From Calamus simplicifolius (lineage: Eukaryota; Streptophyta; Magnoliopsida; Arecales; Arecaceae), in assembly GCA_900491605.1 (NCBI GenBank), contig UESW01004772.1:1-64000 (forward strand): a stretch of 64,000 nucleotides of DNA, given 5' to 3'. A program made the translations under genes and the position numbers. Positions 23,854-33,862 of this stretch are shown here, piece after piece (within the stretch, counting starts at the first letter, position 1; every line of letters starts with the position of its first letter). The notes under the pieces were generated by a model. That model saw only the letters and a program-made list of their open reading frames with translations, did not search any database and had not been told where the DNA came from.

Positions 23854-26719
23854 ATGGCGATGAGCCCGACGACGTGGCCTCAGAAATCGTTGCCGAGGAT
23901 TTGGGGAGGATTCACCAGTGGTATGACATGCCCCCGGATGTCGTCCTGCGGGCGCCGGAATCCGGAGATAGAGTTACTCGGGATTTAGAGTCTGGGGTTT
24001 TTGTCTATGAAGATAGTTTGAAGGCGGGTCTCCGTTTCCCTCTCCACCCCTTGGTGAAGGAGATCATGACCCACTATAATATCTGCCCGTCAATGGTGGC
24101 TCCAAACAGCTGGCGGAGCATCGTCGGATTCATCTCGATGTGCCACCAGATTCAAATCGTCGCTACTCTCCCCCTTTTCCGCACCTGCTACCACTTGATT
24201 CCTGGGAGGAAATCAGAGTGGCCCTACATCGGACCCCGGAGATCTTTCAATGTCATTGCGGATAAGCCATCTTCCATCAAGGGGTGGAAGAGTCGGTTCG
24301 TTATCGCGGAGGGGAACATCGGTTCCGGCTTCCCTCGGAGATGGGGGGATTTTGTGAGGGATGCGGAGACGCATCCGGTTTTGTCGGCGCAGGAGGAGAG
24401 GGACTTGGACATCCTTCGTAACGGACAGGTGTTTTCGGCCAACGACTTGCTATCGGAGGGGGCCCTCTTCGCAGCCGGGCTCAGCCCTTTGGACCCGCAA
24501 GGTGAGTCCCTTTCTTGTTGTGTTTTTCTCGATTAATGTGTTTGGACCTGAATATACGTGTTCCGTTCTGACAGTTGCAAGGTCGGCGTTATCGAACCTC
24601 TCCAAGAGGAAGAGAGGAAAACGCCCAGGGGAAGGTAGCGGCGCGGATAGTGGCCGGCCCGAAAAAAGGGCTCACATCTCCGCAAGAAGCCCGCCAGGTG
24701 CCGGAGCAGTCACGGCAGAAGCGCCGGGGGCGAAGGAGGGCCCGGGAGAATGGTTATGGCCCCCGACCCTCTCGTGTTGGAGATATCAGACAGCTCGGAC
24801 GAGGCTCCGTTGGCTCGTCCGACCGCGTCCCCCTTGAAAGAGGAACCAGCGGCGGATTCAGGAGAGGCGGTCGTTGCTGAGGAGCCTGCTGTCCCCGCGG
24901 GATCGCCGTCTCCAGTAGGAGAGGGAGGCGGGACGGCTGCGGCCGAGGAGGTTTGGGAAGAGCCCCCTCTTGGTCTCTCTGCAGGGGAGTCCGGTGGTAG
25001 CGAGGTCGGACCGCCCTCGATGGATCAAGAAGTGGGTAGACCGAGGCTTCGGGGGAGCCTGCGGAGGAGATGCAGGTGGCCGTAACCGGGAAGGATGCGT
25101 CGGAGGAGGGGACGCAGCAAGGTGGGAGTTCCGCATTGGGAGCTCCCTCGAAAAAGATTTTGGGGAGGCTGGCGCTTGGGCTAGCCGAACTATCCGAAGA
25201 AGTCCAAGCCAGGGCCTTGATAGAGGAGGCTGGGAAGTTGGGGCCTCTCAAACGGAGGTCGCCCAGGTCGGTCCCTCAGGCGGGGACGGTCAGCCCAGCA
25301 GTTCGAATGCTGATGTTGAGGAGGCGTTTTCCGCCATGATGAGGTCGGCCTTGCATCCGGTGCAGACCCTTCGTCGGACAAGTTTGCCGATTTGGAGTTG
25401 GTGGATGCTGCGTTCGGTCAGCAGGGTGTGGCCGAAAGTATCCATCTCCTTCCCGACATCGATAATACGACCCTGATGAGGATGACTCGGGCCTATGCCT
25501 CGCGGGTAAGTTATTTCTTTCGCGGTAGATGTTTCCATTGACCCATCATGGGTTTTTATTCATTTTTTGTCTCGCAGAGCGTTTTGCTTTCCCGGGCGAT
25601 ATGCTGGCGCTTGAGCTTGGCGACAGGGGCCAGCATTCAGGCCAGGCGGGATAATGCCGAGCTCCAATCACGACTAAAGTGTCTGAGAAGTTCAAGGAGC
25701 TTATGGATATGACTGATAGGAGCTTGAGGGGAGTAAGGGCGGCACACCAGGTCGCCCTGGCCGAGGTATCCAAGCAGAAGCGCAGGGTGGAGGAGTTGCA
25801 GGAACTCCTGGCGAAGAATGACAACGCGTGCTTGGAGCTGGCCAGAATCGAGTCGAAGCATTCCGCGGAGGTGAAGGCGATGCGGAGAGAACATAGCGAG
25901 AGTATGGGTCGGCTGGGGAGAGAAGCTGCCGATGAGAGGAAGCGTTTGACCAGGATGCTTGGCGAGGTGGAGGAGCGACTGAAACGCGCGACAACGAGAT
26001 TGCCCATTTGAGGGAGGGCGCTAAGTGGCAACAAGGGGTGATAGCTCGGGTGAACAACGAGCTATCCCAAGCCCGGGAGGATGCTGAAGCCAAATAGTCG
26101 AGGATCAACAATCTGCAGGAGAGAGTCGAGCTGGTCGGGGCCGACAGAACAAGAGCCAGGGGTGAGGCTGAGGAGTCGGCCAGAAGGTTGGCCAGGCGAG
26201 AGGAGGAGGTACGATCTCATTCCCCCTTTTAGCTTTTCCTACTGGTTTCTTGTGATGCCGACTTACTTTGGCTTTTTCAGATGGCGAAGTTGGAGTTGGA
26301 GGTTCGGGCTCTTCAAGGCGAGCTTGTGTCCAGCCGCAACAAGAGCTCAGAATTCGAGACGCGGGCGGCGAGTTCGAGGAGCAAATATCATTCTACGGGC
26401 CCAAGTCGCAGAGGCTGAGAAACAGACCGCTGAGGCCAACACGCAGCTCGCCATACTCAAGGGGAGGCAGGATGCTATCAGTGTTGGCGCCTTCCAACTT
26501 GGGCAGCAGGAATGCAAAGAGAAGATATCCAGCGAGCATCCGGAATGGGATCTCTCTTTCCTGGATGCTGAAACTCCCGATGAGGGTGAGTCCGAGGGGG
26601 AAGAAGAGGACGAATATGTCGATGTCTCAGACACTGACCCTGGTGTTGTCCCGGGTTCCAGCGAAGCCGCAATTTCTGGGGGACGTCGCAAACTGCCGCT
26701 GAGGGGGCAAAAGCATTAG
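23854..26719 (+). CDS. Antisense ORF of Tat element: plant gypsy-type transposon domain protein, spliced
   Basis: Encoded opposite to gag-pol. The first exon (to 24,501) carries the domain annotated in plants as 'putative gypsy type transposon': VAEDLGRIHQWYDMPPDVVL, FVYEDSLKAGLRFPLHPLV, then NSWRSIVGFISMCHQ. Three small GT-AG introns fit: 24,502-24,574 (73 nt), 25,506-25,577 (72 nt) and 26,209-26,280 (72 nt). Exon 2 has KR-rich and Pro/Glu-rich linkers (VMAPDPLVLEISDSSDE). Later exons are a long coiled coil (SEKFKELMDMTDRSL ... VEELQELLAKND). The C-terminus is acidic (DEGESEGEEEDEYVD). ATG 23,854 is out of frame with the domain, and further frame jumps occur near 24,745, 25,070, 25,680 and 26,390, so it is either decayed or mis-assembled. 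Such additional antisense ORFs are known in Tat elements; their function is unknown. Confidence 0.7.
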
Positions 26720-26960
26720 AGAAGGGCGAGTCTAGTCACGCTTCTGTAGATGCAACCGAAAGTCCCCAGAGTCGGTGTGGTTCCTGACCCTTAGGGGCCA
26801 CTCTTGTATTTCATTTTTCAGAAGTCTGTCTGACGTTTCTTAATGAATGAATTTCCGTTTTCGCTTAAGTGTTTGCCTTGCGTGACCTTGTTGTCGTTTC
26901 CGCCTTGATTGTGAGCGACCTATGGCTCACTGACGCTCTTAGGTCATCCTTATCTCGGGA
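26720..26960 (+). terminator. 3' end of antisense gene A
   Basis: After the stop at 26,717-26,719 comes an untranslated, T-rich stretch with cttgtatttcattttt and aatgaatgaatttcc. This is the composition of a plant polyadenylation region, just before the next hairpin array. No exact cleavage site is claimed. Confidence 0.35.
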
Positions 26961-26974
26961 TTGAAGGAAACGTA

Positions 26975-28025
26975 CTGGCTTGGGCCGATGGGCAAAATAG
27001 GTCGGCTTGGGCCGACGAAGAAGGTAGGTCGGCTGGGGCTAACAAGAAAAGTAGGTCGGCTGGGGCCGACGAATAGAATAGGTCGGCGGGGGCCGACAAG
27101 CGAAATAGGTCGGTTGGGGCCGACAGGCAAAGTAGGTCGGCTGGGGCCGACAGACAAAATAGGTCGGCTGGGCCGACGAGCAAGGTAGGTCGGCTGGGGC
27201 CGTCGGGCAAAGTAGGTCGGCTGGGGCCGACGGGCAAAATAGGTCGGCTGGGGCCGACAAGAAAAGTAGGTCGGCTGGGGCCGATGAGCAAAATAGGTCG
27301 GCTGGGGCCGACGGGCAAAGTAGGTCAACTGGGGCCGACAAGAAAAGTAGGTCGGCTGGGCCGACGAGCAAAATAGGTCGGCTGGGGCCGACGGGCAAAG
27401 TAGGTTGACTGGGGCTGACAAGAAAAGTAGGTCGGCTGGGGCCGACGAGCAAAATAGGTCGGCTGGGGCCGACGGGCAAAGTAGGTCGCTGGGGCCAACA
27501 AGAAAAGTAGGTCGGCTGGGGCCGACGAGAAAATAGGTCGGCTGGGGCCGACGGGCAAAGTAGGTCGACTGGGGCCGACAAGAAAAGTAGGTCGGCTGGG
27601 GCCGACGAGCAAAATAGGTCGGCTGGGGCCGACGGGCAAAGTAGGTCGACTGGGGCCGATAAGAAAAGTAGGTCGGCTGGGGCCACGAGCAAAATAGGTC
27701 GGCTGGGGCGACGGCAAAGTAGGTCGGCTGGGGCCGATAAGAAAAGTAGGTCGGCTGGGGCCGACGAGCAAAATAGGTCGGCTGGGGCCGACGGGCAAAG
27801 TAGGTCGACTGGGGCCGACAAGAAAAGTAGGTCGGCTAGGCCGACGAGCAAAATAGGTCGGCTGGGGCCGACGGGCAAAGTAGGTCGGTTGGGGCCGACA
27901 AGAAAAGTAGGTCGGCTGGGGCCGACGAGCAAAATAGGTCGCTTAGGTCGACTGGGGCCGACAAGAAAAGTAGGTCGGCTGGGGCCGACGAGCAAAATAG
28001 GTCGGCTGGGGCGACGGCAAAGTAG
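26975..28025. repeat. 27-bp hairpin satellite with trimeric (81-bp) higher order
   Basis: About 38 monomers of ggtcggctggggccgac plus a 10-base variable tail. The tail cycles in order gagcaaaata, gggcaaagta, aagaaaagta from about 27,220 to the end, giving an 81-bp higher-order unit. The first 250 bp is less regular. Each monomer has the stem GTCGGC/GCCGAC. Because 27 is a multiple of 3, long Pro/Ser-rich ORFs run through (up to 318 codons, minus strand). These are repeat artefacts. Confidence 0.93.
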
Positions 28026-28369
28026 GACTTTCTGCTATTCTGCCAACGCCTGCTGTCCCGCAGGTGATTCGGTTTTTATTTCACTAGAATTGATGATACG
28101 GCACAGCGGGGGGCATAAAGCTGCATCAGAGCTTTCCGGAAGGTGCTCTTTTCCCATGCGGATCACTTTGTCGCGCACGCAATCGTTTACCATTGGAGGA
28201 CGTCACTTTCGAAGGACGATATTCTGAGCCCACCAGTTTTCGAGGTGTTGGCTGGCGATCTCCCGCATCAAATGACCGTGACTCGGGATCAGGAGGAGAT
28301 CTCCGTACACGTCATAACTCAGGCGGTGGGCTTGGCGCGCAGTGGGGCGCCGCGTCTATCCTGAGGGGC

Positions 28370-28453
28370 CACGTGGAGGCATGGGCCAGATGTTTGAATC
28401 TCGGGACTTTCAGCTTGGGTAGCTTTTCCCGGCTCTTTTCTGCCTATAAAAAG
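28370..28453 (+). promoter_or_regulatory. Antisense promoter B (G-box and TATA)
   Basis: A perfect G-box CACGTG at 28,370-28,375 lies 70 bp upstream of cctaTAAAAAG (TATA at 28,445). The TATA is ~418 bp downstream of the 27-bp hairpin array. Both motifs and their spacing are typical of plant core promoters. Confidence 0.5.
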
Positions 28454-28474
28454 GGAAGAAAGGGGTCATGTTTG

Positions 28475-29275
28475 GTTATCCCCAAAGTGTCTTTTCCATC
28501 AGAGCTTCCATTATGCTCATTTCTCTGCTGCTACGAGTGGGAGGACCAAGCTTTCCTCTCATAGGCTCCTTGCCGCCGGATAGCTGGGGCGACCGGGGAG
28601 CTGCTGAAGAACGGCTCACCCTTAGGGGATGGGTTCCGGAGATCATATGGAGAGCGCACAAAGAGGGCGCGGAGATCACACGGAGAGCGCATAATAACTC
28701 TTCCAGTGTGACCTTGCGGTTCCTCTCCGGAGACGCATGGTAGGAAGTGCATGCGGGCCTCTCATGACTTACTTGAACTTCTCCTCCTTCCCTGATTCAG
28801 ATTCCTGGGCTCGGCCGCCTGGGGAATCTTTCACCACACGGAAAGGGGGTGAAGGTGCGTCGCCCGCCGACTCCTTGTCCTTGAGACTTGGTGAGGCATG
28901 GCGGTACACACTCGGTTTGGGAGAGCGTTCCGATGCCAGGGTCCGCTGGCCTCCTGCCTGCTCATCGAGGGGTTCCTGGGGTGGGTGGTCTGGGATGGCC
29001 ATCCAGATATCTCGGTTGGGTCACCGAGATATCATTATTGACCGAAGCTGGTCGCAACTATTGGTCCATGTCGCCGGCTATTATCAGCTCGAACTGACTG
29101 GATGCGACTCGTCTGGTTCGACGATCGGATGCTGGAGCATCATAGATTGGCTAGGTCTGCTTTGGAGCAGTTGCCCGAGTTTTGTATTTGCCTTTATTTT
29201 ATGCATCTCAATGCTCTTGTAACGCCTGTGAGGCATTTGTAACTGATCTTGATCGGCAATAAAGAGAGTTATGTT
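28475..29275 (+). ncRNA. Putative antisense transcription unit B (non-coding or decayed)
   Basis: It lies between promoter B and an AATAAA signal at about 29,256. A plausible small intron is 28,740-28,800 (GT...ttcag, 61 nt). The open frame from 28,468 runs 91 codons across the donor, but splicing does not extend it. The ORF at 28,737-29,222 starts inside the intron. I recognise no domain, so this is either a non-coding RNA, a decayed gene, or part of an old inserted LTR. Transcription is inferred only from signals. Confidence 0.3.
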
Positions 29276-29560
29276 CTGTTTTTCAATCTCTATCTTTTCT
29301 GTGCCGAGTTTGCTGTTATTGTTGTTTGTGGGGTACAAAGGCGTCCCGCTAGTCCTCAGACGAGGGTCCCACGCTGTCAGAACTTAATCGAGGTTCGCGC
29401 AATGGTTCAGGGATCGTTCGGCGAAATATGCCCCTTGCTCTGATCAGAAGTTTGATATTTTTATGCTTTGCTTTTACCGAAGCTCGATTTATCGTGGGTC
29501 GGCTTTGGCCGAAGTTCAGGGAATCCGTACTTTTCCCATCATGGTTCAGGGAACCTGTCA
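29276..29560. other. Spacer inside Tat element
   Basis: Between module B and the next hairpin array. It contains degenerate half-units of the downstream array (tttatcgtgggtcggctttggccgaagttcagg). No gene seen. Confidence 0.4.
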
Positions 29561-29872
29561 CTCGGGCCAGCCGAGTTTGGATATATTTGACTTGGCCCTG
29601 CCAAGGTTCGAGATTTATTCACTCGGCCCCGCCGAGGTTCGGAGATAATTGACTTGGCCCTGCCAAGGTTCGGAGATTCATTCACTCGGCCCAGCCGAGG
29701 CTCGGAGATAATTGACTTGGCCCTGCCAAGGTTCGGAGATTCAGTCACTCGGCCCAGCCGAGGTTCGGAGATAATTGACTTGGCCCTGCCAAGGTTCGAA
29801 GATTCAGTCACTCGGCCCAGCCGAGGCTCGAGATAATTGACTTGGCCCTGCCAAGGTTCGGAGATTTGGGCT
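29560..29872. repeat. ~63-bp dimeric hairpin array (first block)
   Basis: Two alternating half-units of about 31 bp: one carries CTTGGCCCTGCCAAG, the other CTCGGCCCAGCCGAG. Each is followed by gttcggagat. Both are perfect 6-bp-stem hairpins with a 3-base loop. About 4.5 dimers. The same family recurs at 31,085-31,622. Confidence 0.92.
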
Positions 29873-30214
29873 CAAGGGAGCGACTCAGTTGTGAATGTGG
29901 GCCACAGCGTCAGGCCCACGCGGCGCTTGGTAAGGGGCGCCAGGGTGGAACGAGCGACATATCGTCATGCTTTTTTATTGGTGATGCAACTCTTCCCGAG
30001 GGGACAGGTTATTGGCCGAATGCCGGACTTCCGCGTTTCCCGAAGAAGAGGCCAGCATTAAGAGGCTCGGGGAAGCGCCGAATGCATTTATTGCGAGGGC
30101 CGACAGATCGGAAAATGTTCTGCTTGGGGAATTTCCGAACAACCTGCTCGCGCTTACCGATCTCGCTCGGGATGGGGCGCGACACTTCGGATTTCGCAAG
30201 CACTGAAATGACGA

Positions 30215-30285
30215 CACGTGGCAAGTTCTTATGGGTCGTGGTTACGGCGCGACCGATAGAGATACCTGCCTGGCGAGTATAAATA
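30215..30285 (+). promoter_or_regulatory. Antisense promoter C (G-box and TATA)
   Basis: G-box/ABRE-type GACACGTGGC (CACGTG 30,215-30,220) lies 58 bp upstream of agTATAAATA (30,278-30,285). The TATA is ~406 bp downstream of the hairpin array and 58 bp upstream of the module C ATG at 30,336. Confidence 0.55.
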
Positions 30286-30335
30286 TGACCGAGGGGCATC
30301 GGCTTCGGCCATCCCTCGGTTTAAGTTCCGAAAAA

Positions 30336-30609
30336 ATGGCCTATCCGGGGCGATCATTAGGCGAGTTGCGTTCCTCGCTCGACAGCCTGCTGCGTTCGGA
30401 GGGGAGGCGTACCTCCGTTTCTGTTGACGGACTGGGCCTAGCATCGGCCCTTGCGAGCAACCAGCAGCTTGCGAGGATCGCCGAGGAGTACATGGACGTG
30501 TCGGTCAAGGAGGCGGAGGCCCTACGCCGGTTGGTGACCGGCAAAGGGAGGAGATCGCGTCCCTTCGTCAGCAAGTGGCTGACCTGACGGAGCGCCTGGA
30601 GGAGTGTTA
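30336..30609 (+). CDS. Small antisense coiled-coil ORF (module C), unrecognised
   Basis: The start ATG at 30,336 has a good plant context (aaaaATGGC). The frame reads MAYPGRSLGELRSSLDSLLR, then ASNQQLARIAEEYMDVSVKE and AEALRRLVTG. A one-base shift near 30,543 moves into EEIASLRQQVADLTERLEEC and the stop TAG at 30,607-30,609. The heptad-rich C-terminus looks like a coiled coil; the whole protein is about 90 residues. Without the shift the frame ends at 30,587 in a basic tail. A T-rich 3' region with ttttgtaatcctc and aaatgaaaaatgg follows. I do not recognise the family. Its own TATA and G-box argue for a real small gene riding in the element, opposite to gag-pol. Confidence 0.45.
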
Positions 30610-31084
30610 GCCTCCGGAGTGACTCCGGATTCTGATTTAGGGCCTCTCTTCCTGTTTTTGTTTTTTACTGTCTTTTTGTAATCCTCTTTTTCTAAATGAA
30701 AAATGGATCTTGCTTTGGAAGTCCTCTTCTTCAAGAATTTATGGCCTTGATCCGTGTGATGAATTAGGGTGTTGGCGTGGCCCCATCGTTTTTGTGCATT
30801 GATATAGACGCTTTGAACGACGGGCCATAGGGGCGTCACCCAAAGGTTTTCAGTAGCAGAGGGGGATCTCCTAGCTCTGCTTGGGGCCTCTGGCCGATTA
30901 TGCGGGGCTCAATGGCCTCAAAAAGGGGTTTGCCAATGGTGGCTTCTTTTTGTGCGTCGACGGTTTTTGTTTAACGCGCTCGTTTTCAAACCGGACGAAG
31001 TCCTTCGGGGACTATTTGGAGGCTGCCCGGCTTTAGTCGGGGCCTGTGTACTTCGGTTTTTATCTGGGATTCTAGCCCGAATGA
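30610..31084 (+). other. 3' region of module C and spacer
   Basis: Contains a polyadenylation-like T-rich tract (30,640-30,710) and then GC-rich spacer without a convincing ORF, up to the second block of the dimeric hairpin array. Confidence 0.35.
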
Positions 31085-31622
31085 TTTTTACCTGGCCCTG
31101 CCACGGCTCGGAGGATTCGTTGCTCGGCCCGGCCGAGGTTCGAAGAACATTTTACTTGGCCCTGCCAAGGTTCGGAGATTTTGTTGCTCGGCCCAGCCGA
31201 GGTTCGGAGAATATTTTACTTGGCCCTGCCAAGGTTCGGAGAATATTTTACTTGGCCCTGCCAAGGTTCGGAGATTTATTGCTCGGCCCAGCCGAGGTTC
31301 GGAGAATATTTTACTTGGCCCTGCCAAGGTTCGGAGATTTGTTGCTCGGCCCAGCCGAGGTTCGGAGAATATTTTACTTGGCCCTGCCAAGGTTCGGAGA
31401 ATTTGTTGCTCGGCCCAGCCGAGGTTCGGAGAATATTTTACTTGGCCCTGCCAAGGTTCGGAGATTTTGTTGCTCGGCCCAGCCAAGGTTCGGAGAATAT
31501 TTTGAGGTTCGGAGAATATTTTACTTGGCCCTGCCAAGGTTCGGAGATTTTGTTGCTCGGCCCAGCCGAGGTTCGGAGAATATTTTACTTGGCCCTGCCA
31601 AGGTTCGGAGATTTCTGTTCAA
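31085..31622. repeat. ~64-bp dimeric hairpin array (second block)
   Basis: Same half-units as 29,560-29,872 (CTTGGCCCTGCCAAG and CTCGGCCCAGCCGAG) with a slightly different linker (gaatattttact / gattttgttg). About 8 dimers with irregular half-unit duplications at 31,200-31,260 and 31,490-31,520. It lies between module C and the integrase gene end. Runs of ORFs on both strands are artefacts. Confidence 0.92.
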
Positions 31623-31783
31623 ACAGACAGCTCGGTTGTGCCGAGGATTGGTAAGCAGTATCTGTTTCTTCTTGCAATTTATAGCAATATAGTGCATAAT
31701 GATTCATGCGACAGGTTTTGAGGAAACAGATAAGCAGGAACGTGTAGTGAGGCATGCGAAGATGAATTCAGAGAGGACATACC

Positions 31784-33120
31784 CTATTGATAATATTTAC
31801 GAAGGTTGTCCGCGTTCCAAGTTCGGGGAATGGACTTCCCATCCAGATCCTGCAGCTTGTAGGTTCCTGGTCCAATAATCTCCGCTACCTGGTACGGGCC
31901 CTCCCAGTTTGGCGCCAGCTTTCCTTGCTCCAGCGGTTTGGAAACAGAGGCCTTTCGGAGGACAAGGTCGCCGGGCAGGAAGGTCTTCCCTTTGACTCTG
32001 GAGGCATGGTAATGGGCCACCCTTTGTTGATAGGCAGCCGTTTGATCCGGGCCTTCTCTCTGATTTCCTCTATCAGGTCGAGGTTGGTGCGGAGTTGTTC
32101 GTTGCTAGCTTCCTCCGAGTAGCTCTCCACCCGCAATGATGGGAGGCCGACTTCCACAGGGATAACGGCCTCTGTACCGAAAGCCATTCGGAATGGGGTC
32201 TCGCTGTCGGGATTCTCGGGGTTGTGCGGTAGGCCCATAAGACATGATGTAGCTCATCTGCCCACCTGCCTTGGGCTCTGGAGAGGCGAGCTTTAATTCC
32301 TTGGAGGAGGGTTCTGTTGGTCACCTCGGCCGCTCCGTTGGCTTGTGGGTGCCCGACCGAAGTAAGGTGGTGACGAATTCCGTGCTCCTCGCAGAACTGG
32401 CGAAATTTGGAGTTGTCGAACTGCTTGCCGTTATCGGTGATTATGGTGTGGGGAGGCCGAATCGGCAGATGATGGACCTCCAAACAAAGTCTCTGGCCCG
32501 TGCTTCGGTAATTTGCGACTGCTTCCGCTTCGACCCATTTGGTGAAGTAGTCGATGGCGACAAATAAGAATTTCCGCTGTCCTGTGGCAAGCGGGAATGG
32601 GCCGAGGATGTCCATCCCCCATTTGGCAAAGGGCCAAGCGAGGATATAGAAACTAGCTCGGCGGAAGGGAGCCTTTGGATGCTTGAATGTCTCTGGCAGG
32701 GGTCGCAGGCTCGGACTAGATCGTCCGCGTCTTTTGCATGGTCGGCCAGTAGTAGCCTTGTCGCAGCACCTTGTGGCATAGGGACCGGCTTCCCAAATGG
32801 TTGCCGCAAATCCCTTCATGTACCTCGCGCAGAGCGTAGTCCGCTTCTGATGGGCGAAGGCACCTAAGCAGCGGCATGGAAAATGACCGCTTGTAAAGTT
32901 GGTTGTCAATCAACACGTAGTGGATGGCCTGCAGCTTCAGCTTCCTAGCCTCTCTTCGGTCGGACGGAAGCGACCCTTCTTTGAGATATTTGAGGATAGG
33001 GTCGAACCAGGATGGTTCGGCCTCAACTTGCATCACCCGGTCGGCTTCCGTGATGCTCGGCTTTTCCAGAGTCTCCAGGTGGAACTTTTGTTCGGCATCC
33101 ATCGTCTCCGCGGTTGCCAA
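31784..33120 (-). CDS. Tat integrase (H2C2, DDE core, C-terminal domain), frame-broken
   Basis: Last enzyme of the polyprotein; it inserts the cDNA. The N-terminal zinc-binding region is at 32,716-33,120 (HEGICGNHLGSRSLCHKVL and, in a shifted frame, CDPCQRH). The catalytic core at 32,073-32,640 shows WGMDILGPFP, TDNGKQF and the Glu in NGAAEVTNR, i.e. D, D and E. The C-terminal domain (31,784-32,020) has PGDLVLRK and NWEGPYQVAEI and ends LRKYYQ then a stop. At least four frame changes separate the pieces. It is the right-hand neighbour of the antisense spacer. Confidence 0.88.
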
Positions 33121-33139
33121 TCGGGAGAGTAGGTCGGCA

Positions 33140-33862
33140 CGGGCGTTCTCAGATCTGGGAATCTGAATAATTTCAAATTCGAAAAATGGGGAAGCAAGTT
33201 ACGCACCTCCTGGAGATATCGAATCATGTTCGGTTCCCGGGCTTCAAATTCTCCCCGAACATGGCCGGCTACCAGCTGAGAGTCGGTGAAGGCGTTGAGC
33301 TTTTCCACCTTCAGATTGCGGGCGATCCGGAGACCGGCTAACAGAGCTTCGTACTCGGCTTCGTTGTTGGAAGCCGGGAAGGAGAATCGGACGCCATATT
33401 CGAAGATCATCCCCTCAGGGCTGGTAAGAACTAGACCCGCACGGAGTGATGGGCATTGGACGACCCGTCGACGTGGAGGAGCCACCGGGCTCCAGACTTT
33501 GGCTCTTCAAGAGAGTCTGGGGTAGAACCGTCCTCCGGGATGGTACACTCGAGGAGGAAGTCGGCCAGTACTTGGGCTTTGATGGCCGGGCGAGGCTGAA
33601 AATGTATGTCATGCTCGCTTAGCTCGACGGCCCATTTGGTCATTCTCCCCGATGTCTCGGGACGGTGGACTACCGCCTTGATGGGTTGGTCAGTCAGGAC
33701 CGTCACGGAATGTGCTTGGAAATACGGTCGTAGCTTTCGAACTGAGGTGATCAAGGCCAACACCATCTTTTCAATCCTGCTGTACCTCGTCTCCGCATCG
33801 CGGAGCAGCCTGCTCACATAGTAGATCGGCTTTTGGACTTTGCCTTCTTCCTTGATCAGCAC
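33140..33862 (-). CDS. Tat RNase H region with second (archaeal-type) RNase H
   Basis: 33,862-33,431 is open and holds the retroviral-type RNase H/connection: PIYYVSRLLRDAETRYSRIE, VLTDQPIKAVVHRPE and ALVDFxLE-like text. It continues into the added RNase H, WLLHVDGSSNA. In the next frame (33,485-33,170) come GAGLVLTSPEG-like text, NNEAEYEALLAGLRIARNL and TDSQLVAGHVRGEFEA. Two consecutive RNase H domains are diagnostic of the Tat lineage. One frameshift separates the frames near 33,450. Confidence 0.85.

Noticed and set aside
24754..25251. 165-codon minus-strand ORF
   Set aside because: Shadow of the GC-rich linker of the antisense gene; Pro/Ser/Arg composition, no motif.
27039..27995. 318-codon minus-strand ORF rich in Val-Gly-Pro-Ser-Arg-Pro, and sister ORFs in other frames
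   Set aside because: It lies wholly in the 27-bp tandem array; a period divisible by three keeps several frames open. No domain, no start context.
26975..28025. CRISPR-like look of regular palindromic repeats with variable tails
   Set aside because: Plant nuclear context, tails are three recurring variants instead of unique spacers, no cas genes, and it lies inside a retrotransposon.
28737..29222. 161-codon plus-strand ORF in module B
   Set aside because: Starts within a probable intron, has no recognised domain and a low-complexity composition; kept only as part of a putative transcript.
30952..31692. 246-codon plus-strand and 149-codon minus-strand ORFs
   Set aside because: Span the dimeric hairpin array; repetitive peptide, no independent coding evidence.
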